Of a DNA stretch of 64,000 nt, positions 56,346 through 64,000 are shown one piece after another (within the stretch, counting starts at the first letter, position 1; each line of letters opens with the position of its first letter). The stretch spans positions 1,844,001-1,908,000 of the forward strand of contig JAVHKY010000008.1 in assembly GCA_035079385.1 (NCBI GenBank), given 5' to 3'. Origin of the DNA: Aspidiotus rigidus. Lineage: Eukaryota; Arthropoda; Insecta; Hemiptera; Diaspididae. Made by a program: the position numbers and the translations under genes. Below the pieces are notes generated by a model, which was not told the origin of the DNA, ran no database searches, and was given only the letters and a program-made list of their open reading frames with translations.

Positions 56346-57864
56346 CCCAGTATGAACGAGGCTAAGGAGTAGTTTTCTAAATCCCTCTTCTATCATGTAT
56401 TGTAGGTCGAAAGTCGACATTTTTTCAAATCAAAATCCTTTATGTTGAAATTTCTCCAAGTTCAAATTTTTTATTAGGGTAGGTCACTTTTTGCCGAACA
56501 TCGCAACGGTGAACGTCGAATTTTTCGAAAAAACACCCATAGAAAAGGTTCCCCGTTACGTAAAATGTTAAACTCAACCAGATTGCGTCCCAAAAGAGAA
56601 GTAATTATCTAGCAATGTGTACATTTTCAGCTCGTATAGCTTTTCTTATTTGTAAAATTGTGATGCGGTCTGCAAAACCATACCATAAGTCGCGCTGGCG
56701 GGACCCCCCTGTGTAAAACCTACCTTCACAATACGCAATTACACATGCTGTAACACAAATATCTTCGTGTTGTTTGCCGAACATCTGCGCCACGATGTTA
56801 CTCAAAAGAAATCATTTTGGAACTGCATGTTGATATCGCTATATTCCGAGGCATGTTTTACACGGGGTGGTCCCGCCAGTGCGACTTATGGGATGGTTTT
56901 GCAGATTGCATCACAAATACGTTCTGAATTTTTCGTTATTAGTCATTTATTACTATGTAATTTGCCAAAGTCTAGCATATAAATGCTTTAGTAACATATA
57001 TGTACGTTCATACAGACTTGATTTTTCTACTGCCTACGAAGAATACTCGGGAAGAAAGTCTATTATGTAGATTACATTGGCCGATTTTGATAAGGTTGAA
57101 ATTGAAAAATAGTAACTTTTGTGGTTTGATATAAAAATTATTGAAAAATCAAATCTCTGTCGATGATCTAAAATATTCGTTTAGAACAATATTCACGTTT
57201 CCAAATTCTCCTTATTCATGAATGATTTGAATAATGTATCAATTTTGACAAGTATAATACTGAATAAAGGCAGTGATTAAGCCATATATGAAGAGCGACG
57301 GGATAAAATGTATCTGAAATACCTTCGGAAATATTTTAGAGGGATTATAGGAGTACTAAAAAAATTTTTTATCAGAGAAAGTTGTATTTTTTATGGTAAA
57401 AATCATTAAAAAATTAGTTATTGCCAATTTTCTTTATGATGAACCTCTTGAAAAAATATGGGTATTTTTTCTTTAAATAAATAATAATTCAATACATGAT
57501 ATATATTTTTTTCAGAATTGCAGTCTGAAAAAAACCTTGAAAATGAGCGTTAAAAAAGACTAAAATGGGCTATTCGGCAAGAAATATTGATTGGAAAATT
57601 CCAAAAAACTTATCCGTTGATTTGCCTCCAAAAATACTTTCCATTTCACCAAAGTTCAAAAAAATCTGATAGAAACTCCCTGAGATATGAATTTTTAAAG
57701 AAAATAACATTATTTGGCCATATTTGAGGATATATAGGGGATAAAAATCTGAGATTCTTTTTAAAAATTGTCTTTAATATCAACAAACATTTTCCGAGGC
57801 ATGAATATGATATTTGGCCTGGGGGCTGATGCCCCATTGAAACCCGGCTATAGTCTTTACTTCG
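56346..57864. other. Mostly unassigned DNA containing one small inverted repeat
   Basis: 56,390-56,570 carries dispersed-module phrases (AGAAAAGGTTCCCCGTTACG). A MITE-like inverted repeat occupies 56,662-56,912 and is listed separately. From 57,000 to 57,860 nothing is recognised. Confidence 0.4.
56662..56912. repeat. MITE-like inverted repeat of about 250 bp
   Basis: 56,662-56,718 and 56,856-56,912 are reverse complements with about five mismatches over 57 bp (CAAAACCATACCATAAGTCG against CGACTTATGGGATGGTTTTG). The loop is about 137 bp. Beyond the arms the similarity fades. No target duplication was identified. Confidence 0.75.
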
Positions 57865-57865
57865 T

Positions 57866-58132
57866 CCAAGACACATTAAGGGTAGCCACTTTCTCGAGGA
57901 TTATTTTCTCTTACGATCCCCCAGTTTTCAATCCAAATTTTCCCTGAAATTTTACCTAGCACAAGGTTGTCTACGATGCAAGAATTTTCAGATTTCATTA
58001 CATACTTTACATTTTTTGTTTCATAAAGAACAAAAATTTTTGTACATTCGCAAATAGATCGAACGCCAACATATAATACGAAAAAATTCAACCGTGCTGT
58101 TCCATTGGGAGTGTTGAACGTACTCAACATCG
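57866..58132. repeat. Copy 1 of a duplicated segment of about 260 bp
   Basis: Starts TCGTCCAAGACACATTAAGG and matches 59,757-60,008 with scattered substitutions and one short deletion. The ends are sharp at both copies. Function unknown. Confidence 0.8.
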
Positions 58133-58789
58133 AGCTCATAAAGACGAGGTAATAATTATAGAACAAACAGAAATATTAGCCTACATCACCAACACTATAA
58201 CGTGGTACCGAGTAATAATGATAATATGCAGTAACATAACGAACAATAAAAATAGGTAGTGCAAAACGAATTAAATTAGAAAGAGGATATTTTAAATAGT
58301 TGAAATAACGTGCGAAATTCCGCGAGCCACTTCTATGTATCCTCGAGCTCTTGTTTTGCGATGAAATTCGTTATTAATTGCACGACCCGCACTATACGAT
58401 ATATACGTACGTATAGATGAAAAAAATGCTACAAAAAAGTTAGCGAACCTCGATGATAGGATAGTTTTAGGGTTGCCTCGTACACGAGAAATCGCGGTCG
58501 TGAATTCCGGGCCCATCGTAAAGGATTAGTAATTTGAGCGTTTTTTTCATCTATCTGATGAAATATTCTTTTCCTAATTCAAATCATTCACACGATTAAA
58601 TTTCATTTAACATCGTATCATTCAATAACACTTGCTCCCTCTACCTCGTCAGGCTAATATGAGTATAATGACGCGTACATATACGGTATACCACATCATT
58701 CGTAAATTCCTTTATCTAGTCATAAATGCGGAAAAACCTTTGAATTAATCAGCATGTTGGAAGAAATATAGACATGTTTTTTTAATCGT

Positions 58790-59290
58790 TACAATCCATC
58801 AGCTTCCCCTTCCTTTCCTCCCTCCAAGCCATGCAGCCCCGGTCCTTCATGGCATTCTCATCTTCCTGACACCTTAACATTTTTTCTATCTTCAATTGCC
58901 TTCCCTCTCCCGGAGTACGGCGGAGTAAGCAAGCCCTGCTCTTCTTCTCAATAAATGGTTCTTCCCCTTCCCCGGCCTATGGCTCAAAATCTTACCATCG
59001 TAGTCCAATAATCATAATATAACGATACAACCTTTGTCCTTTCAACTCCATCACAAAATCCCCGATCCCCTGTCCTCTTCAATTCGTTTCTCACGCCATG
59101 GAGAAATATAATCATAGCACGACCAAAAATTGGACACACCCGCCGCCTCACCCGTTCCCTTCCTCCTCCTTGGGTTCTCCGCTGCACCCCTATACCAATA
59201 CTACTATGCTGAGGAATTATCATTCTCTCATTCTTTCTCCTCTCCATGCCACCTTTGTCCTCTCCAACAGCTCAGATTTTATCATTAACA
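58790..59290 (+). mobile_element. LINE-B relic: RNase H 3' half
   Basis: CTCCCTCCAAGCCATGCAGC, ACACCTTAACATTTTTTCTA, TCTTCAATTGCCTTCC and ACCCGCCGCCTCACCCGTTC follow the same order as 3,650-4,020 of the first LINE-B copy. Only frame-shifted traces of the RNase H C-terminus remain. It overlaps by about 70 bp in content with the end of the 61.4-kb copy, so the two are separate truncated insertions. Confidence 0.7.
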
Positions 59291-59559
59291 CTCCCTCGTA
59301 CGATGAAATAAGAATTTAGCTGTACAAAAGTGGGAAAACATATTTTTCAATACAGAGTAGTCACATACAAGTTCAAGTTATTGCGTGTGGTCTATGGTTG
59401 AAATCTGAGAGTAATTTTTGTCTTTGAAATTTATTCTACACTCTTTTGAAGCTCAATTGCTGGTGTAATTGTAACCAAAGTCTTGAAGAAGAGGAGCGTC
59501 TCACTCAGTAATGAAATGAAAAAGCGAGTCGATCTCACTTTTCAACAGTATCAGCTGAT

Positions 59560-61490
59560 TAAGACGACGACAACGACTTCCTCAATCTCTCCCCTCCCCC
59601 TAACTCGACTCTACCCTCCTAAAAACCTCAAAAGAGCCGCTCCTGGCTCTGACAACATTGACGTTTCCATGCTCAAAAACTTCCACCCCAATTCCCTTTA
59701 TTACCTTTTTTCCCTTTTCAACTCAACCCTACTCCAAGGCTCATACCTCTTAGCCTCGTCCAAGACACATTAAGGGTAGCCACTTCCTCGAGGAATTATT
59801 TTCTCTCATGTTCCCCCAGTTTTCAGTCCAAATTTTCCCTGAAATCTTATCTAGCACGAGGTTGTCTATGATGCAAGAATTTTCAGATTTCATTTTTGGT
59901 TTTCATAAAGAACAAAAATTTCTGTGCATTCACAAATGGATCGAACGTCAACATAGCGAAAAAATCTGACCGTGTTATTCCAATGGAAATGTTAAATGTA
60001 CTCAACTCTAAAACCCTCTAAAAATCCTTCCCTCGCCCCTCTTATCGTCCTATCGCCCTAACACCCGTTCAAGCTTTATTCTGGTTTCTCGAATCTAACG
60101 ACATCCTATCTCTATGTCAATACGGCTTCCGTAAAGGTAGAAACGGTTTACAAGCCATCTCCGACCTCAACCACCTAATTAAAGAATCATTCTCTACTAA
60201 CTTTCCTCTTTAGACTCTTTGATCTCCAAGAAGCGTTCCTCCGTGTTTGGTGACACTACACTTCCTCTAAATTATTTGAAATAGGCCTTCGAGGCCATTT
60301 AACCTCTCTCCTCCAGTCCTTCCTCCATGGCAGATCGATAACAGTTCGAATTCATAACCACTACTCTTCCCTCAAAATGACGTCCCCCAGGGAGAGCTTT
60401 GTAGTGTTCCTCTCTTCCTAATCGCCATAAATGACCTTATAAATTGTAACCCTTTCGCCTCACCAAAGGTCTTTTTGTAGACGACTTCACTGTCTCCCTC
60501 GCTTCCACAAATCCAAAAAGAGCAGCTCGCCCTCGATAAGGTCTCCTCTTGGGCCTCGGATCGTGAATTTCAATTCTGTCGCAAAAAACCCGTTCCAATT
60601 ATATTCCGTAAAATCCATTCACGTCTTCCCTCCCCCCTCCCAAGTCATCCTCTTGAACTTCCAGATCATCCTCCACCAAATTTTTCGGCCTTACCTTCGA
60701 TTCCAAACACTCCTGGACTCCTCACATCAAACTTTTAAGAGCAAAATGTCCGAACTTATTGAATATCCTTAAATATCTATCCTACACTCGCACTGGTTGC
60801 AGTTGCAAGCTCCTCCTTCAACTATACAACTCTCAACTAGACTACGGATCCCTTATCTACAGACAGGCCGACAAATCCTCCATAAAATCCCTAGATACAA
60901 TACTATCTGTAGCCCTACGCTTGGCCTACGTGCTGAGGCTGGCATTCTCCCATTCAGCTCGTTATTGATTACCCAACTTTCTCACATCTCTCTGCGTCCC
61001 TCCCCTCTCTCCACCCTCAAAATTATCTACTCCTTTCAATCTCATGTAGACTCCCATCTCGAATATCAGCCTCTTCTCCCTATCCGCGCATCTACCCCTC
61101 CATGGACATGCTGATCACCTCTCATTCGCCTTGACCTGGCTAACTTACTGAAATCGCCCACCATAATCTACATATAAGACACATTAAAGATATAATTGCT
61201 AATGAATTCCACTCCCAAAACCTGTGCTTTACAGATGGATCCAAATAGGGCTTCAAAACTAGCTACGCCTTCTTCATCAGTGGTGAAATCTCACTCTTCC
61301 GAATGAGAAACTCGACCTCCATATATTCTGCTGAAATACCTGCCATCTATTCCTGCCTTACTCACTTCACGCTTCTTCCTCAACTCTGTAAATTTCTCCT
61401 CCTCCTCGCTGACTCTTTCTTCTCTCTCCAAGCCATGCAAAACCCCTGCTCTTCCAATCCTATCATTCAGCGCATTCTCATCCTCCTGTA
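59560..61490 (+). mobile_element. LINE-B relic: RT through start of RNase H
   Basis: A longer but decayed copy. RT motif 0 is LKRAAPGSDNIDVSMLKNF. After the 260-bp insert the RT continues with CQYGFRKGRNGLQAISDLNH, DVPQGELCSVPLFLIAINDL (motif B), VDDFTVSLASTNPKRA (motif C, V replacing the usual A), FGLTFDSKHSWTPHIKLLRA and YTRTGCSCKLLLQLYNSQLD. RNase H begins with CFTDGSK (61,230) followed by a stop. Many stops and frameshifts are present. It is the most complete LINE-B copy in the window and shows the family's motif order. Confidence 0.8.
59757..60008. repeat. Copy 2 of the 260-bp segment, inside LINE-B
   Basis: Matches 57,866-58,132. It separates RT motif 0 (before 59,755) from the CQYGFRKGRNG region (after 60,010). 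No flanking duplication was found. Confidence 0.75.
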
Positions 61491-63755
61491 TGTTTCTCAA
61501 CCGGTGTGCCGCAAAATTTTGATAAAAAACAGTCTTATTCATACTCTGGGGATTATCACTGGTCAACTTTTGATAGGGGTGGTGCGGCGACTTCTAGAAA
61601 AGCCATTGAAGCAACTTCGTTCCGATTTTCCTAGAGCTGGACACAAAAATTACCGTCAGTTCCCAGGGTCTGCTTCCTTGGAAGCCGACTTCCCATCATT
61701 TCTTCGAAGACTCATCAGAAGTAGAACTTGTTTTCATTTATTCACTTCTAAGCTAAAGCTAGATTTTTCTTTTTTTCAACTTCTTCTTTTTAGCTCCCAG
61801 TTCGAGTTCCAGCTCTTACAGACGCGCGATGGCTTCGGTTTCAGACCACTGGAGAGCTATTCACACCACTAATTTAGAGCTCTCTTAGCCCCCCGACAGT
61901 CAATTTCAGGTTTCCATGAATTCTTGGAGTATATTTTACGAATTTGCGGAGAATTTTAAAAATCCATTAAAATATGGCGGGTAACGAATTTTTAAATTTT
62001 TGGGCCTCTTAGTGACCTTCAGGCCTGTTTATGTCGCTATCTTATTTTAAGCAAGAACTGATAAAAACTCCTAAATTTGTGAATTTTCTCTTTTTGAAAA
62101 AATATACGGACGAAAATGGCGTATTTGGGATGTTTCATAGAACACCATTTTCCACCCCAAAATTTCCGAATTCCTACCCAAATAAGAAAATTAACCTCTT
62201 CCAATAAACGTGAAATATAATAAATCACAGTAAAGATGACTAAGCAACCAAGAAAAATCAGTTGGGCTTGATGTGACGATTACCACTCATATGCCTCCGA
62301 GACTGGTGCAAGGAGTTCCGCTGCTTCGTTTCTAAAGTGTGTCTAAAGAGGATCCGCAATCAGACGTAAATTGAAAGAGGGTAAGGAGGAGATATTGCCC
62401 CCGAATATTCTGAAAAATTTCAAGACCCTTAAGTAAACTCCCAAATCTGTGCTCAACAATGGAAAGCGTGCACAAGTAATGTCTGTAATTGAGGGATACA
62501 ATATAACCTTTGCTCACATAAGGAATACTCAATATGCACTAGTAGCCTTTAGTTTGCACAAGCACGACCTAGTAATTGTATTCTATCTTCAATCATCCTC
62601 ACTCACTCAATCTAGAAAAATATGAAGTTTTATCTCATTAAATGAAACATTTTTTGAATCATCAGAATTCGTAATTTCATGATATACTCAAAATACATTT
62701 GCCTCACTCAAAAACACTTCGAACCGAAGAAATTGAAAATTTTGGGGGCTCATTATGAAAAAGAAAAAGAATCGCAAATACGTATTATCGCCACGTCGAG
62801 AGGAAAATTCGGAACACTTACCCGTAAACATAGCTAATAAATTGATAGCTGAAAAATACAAATAATTCAAAAATGTCCTCATGATACAGATGTATCCTCG
62901 TAATCCAAGTAAATTCCTTTACGAGTCAGACACCGGTACACGTTTTTCATATTCGACACGTCGCGAGACAAAATCACGCCTCATACCACCCATAGTTGTT
63001 CCGAGCTTCGTTTCTGTTCGAGCGTCGAGCAGTAACTGAAAATTGCCAGATTTTTCAAATAAAAGATAGTATATTTTCTTTGGGTGCCGGGTGCAGTTAT
63101 CACGTCCAAACGCGCATATACTGAAATGTCGCTCTTGTTCTCTGCATTTTCGCGGAGTACGAAAACAATACATAATATGTATGTACGAAAATATAGACCA
63201 ATTTTTGCGGGCAAAAAGGTTCGCTATTGAATCACTCCTAACAATATTCATACACGAATACCTATTACCAACCCTTTATCGCCTCTAAGCGAGGCCACTT
63301 AGTTCGAAATTATTTCATTTTCCATCATTTTGGAAAACACTAATGAACTTTTGTAATGCGCTCGAGACAGTCGAACTTGTGCCAATTAAAATAATCATTT
63401 TTTGCGATTATTATTAGGGCATGTACGGTATCAAATGTACAAGCGGCAATCATCATAATAAGGTTCAGCTTCATCAATCACAAAAATTTCATAAAATCGT
63501 CAAAAACTAGAAACAATTACCACGCCACTGGCACTTATTGTTACACAAATCAAATTGAGAAAATTTTTCGGTATCCTTTAATGGTCTATAGGCAAAAGTA
63601 ATCGGTCTACACGAATTCCGTTCGTTTTTGTACGATGGCTGCTGAATAGGAATTGTTAAATGACAAATTTATTAGGAGTTGGATGAAAATCTTCAATTTG
63701 ATTACAATTTTTGTGATTTCAAAGTTCATCAATCACTCAAAGGTACTTCTGAAGA
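61491..63755. other. Unassigned DNA right of LINE-B
   Basis: From 61,491 to 61,870 an open plus frame (61,303-61,872) continues past the LINE-B end but loses family resemblance. From 62,000 to 62,900 and 63,100 to 63,755 nothing is recognised. A weak exon candidate is listed at 62,919-63,035. Confidence 0.35.
62919..63035 (-). CDS. Possible terminal exon of an unknown gene
   Basis: On the minus strand a plausible acceptor (GGCAATTTTCAG) is followed by 38 open codons and TAA. The codons are GC-richer than the surroundings (LLDARTETKLGTTMGGMRRD, then FVSRRVEYEKRVPVSDS). No upstream partner exon or protein family was recognised. The call rests on the acceptor and composition only. Confidence 0.25.
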   Translation of the reverse strand, partial: LLLDARTETKLGTTMGGMRRDFVSRRVEYEKRVPVSDS

Positions 63756-64000
63756 ACCCACAGGTTCTTTAACGAAGTTAAACGAGGGGTGGCGAGGAAC
63801 CTGTTTTATGTGGAACTTGGGATCTGAAAAATGTTGACGTACCAGACCTGTGACGTACTCTATACATTTTTTTGAAAAATTTGCTGTACGCCGTCCGGCG
63901 AAAACTGACCTACGACGTCATCAGATCGCAACTTTAAAGAGTCAATTCAAAAACTCACGAGTTCTTTAGCGGAATTGAACGAGGTGTGGTAGGGAACCTG
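63756..64000 (+). repeat. Dispersed module, clear copy at the window end
   Basis: Shows the module's order well: GTTCTTTAACGAAGTTAAAC, GAGGGGTGGCGAGGAACCTG, TTTTATGTGGAACTTGGGAT, CTGAAAAATGTTGACGT, TGACGTACTC, TTGCTGTACGCCGTCCGGCG, GACGTCATCAGATCG. The next unit begins TTCTTTAGCGGAATTGAACG and is cut by the window edge. Two units about 200 bp apart imply a tandem arrangement. Confidence 0.75.

Noticed and set aside
1..64000. CRISPR array, prokaryotic operons, rRNA or tRNA genes
   Set aside because: No spacer-repeat arrangement with unique spacers was seen: the 26-, 48- and 140-bp arrays are contiguous satellites. No cloverleaf or rRNA-like segment was recognised by eye. The DNA is plainly eukaryotic.

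Overview
This is eukaryotic nuclear DNA, most likely from an insect or another arthropod. The evidence is the kinds of retroelement present (APE-type LINEs with and without RNase H, Penelope-like elements with GIY-YIG domains), a consensus 5' splice site (GTAAGT) beside a pyrimidine-rich acceptor, and a decayed nuclear copy of mitochondrial DNA with insect-like cytochrome b and ND5. Nothing in the sequence fixes the species. Almost no host coding sequence is visible. The best host candidate is a single internal exon on the minus strand at 712-895. The rest is a gene-poor, repeat-rich block made of nested transposable elements, satellites and long inverted repeats.

Layout. 1-2600: host-like DNA with the exon. 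2.6-4.3 kb: relic of an I/Jockey-type LINE ('LINE-B'). 4.2-5.7 kb: a dispersed repeat module that recurs throughout the window. 5.8-8.4 kb: a 26-bp satellite with higher-order structure and inverted ends. 8.4-11.5 kb: dispersed repeats and unassigned DNA. 11,549-15,108: a 3.56-kb foldback-type DNA element with CAGGGTGG ends at TA dinucleotides. 17,113-21,375: a complete LINE on the minus strand with both ORFs open and a perfect 14-bp target-site duplication (TSD). 23.9-28.5 kb: LINE-B carrying an inserted Penelope-like element (PLE1), bracketed by an inverted repeat. 30.8-33.2 kb: an inverted repeat, a PLE1 scrap and a 48-bp minisatellite. 34.5-36.1 kb: the nuclear mitochondrial insertion (NUMT). 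38.3-39.4 kb: a relic of a second RNase H LINE ('LINE-C'). 39.4-44.8 kb: a very long inverted repeat enclosing a tandem array of about 150-bp units. 48,061-52,081: another LINE-C copy split by a second Penelope-like element (PLE2). 52,147-53,481 and 53,983-55,197: two DNA elements sharing TGTTACAG termini, the second with the C-terminal part of a Ginger/KRBA2-type integrase. Between them lies a CR1/Jockey-type LINE relic ('LINE-D') that the first one interrupts. 57.8-61.5 kb: more LINE-B copies, one interrupted by a duplicated segment of about 260 bp. The window ends in another copy of the dispersed module.

The elements give an order of events. LINE-D was interrupted by the TGTTACAG element and abutted by LINE-C. 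LINE-C was then split by PLE2. LINE-B was split by PLE1. In two cases, removing the insert plus one TSD copy restores the reading frame of the host LINE. The full-length LINE is the only element that looks capable of autonomous movement. Both Penelope-like elements carry disabling lesions. No tRNA or rRNA gene, CRISPR array or intact host gene was recognised.
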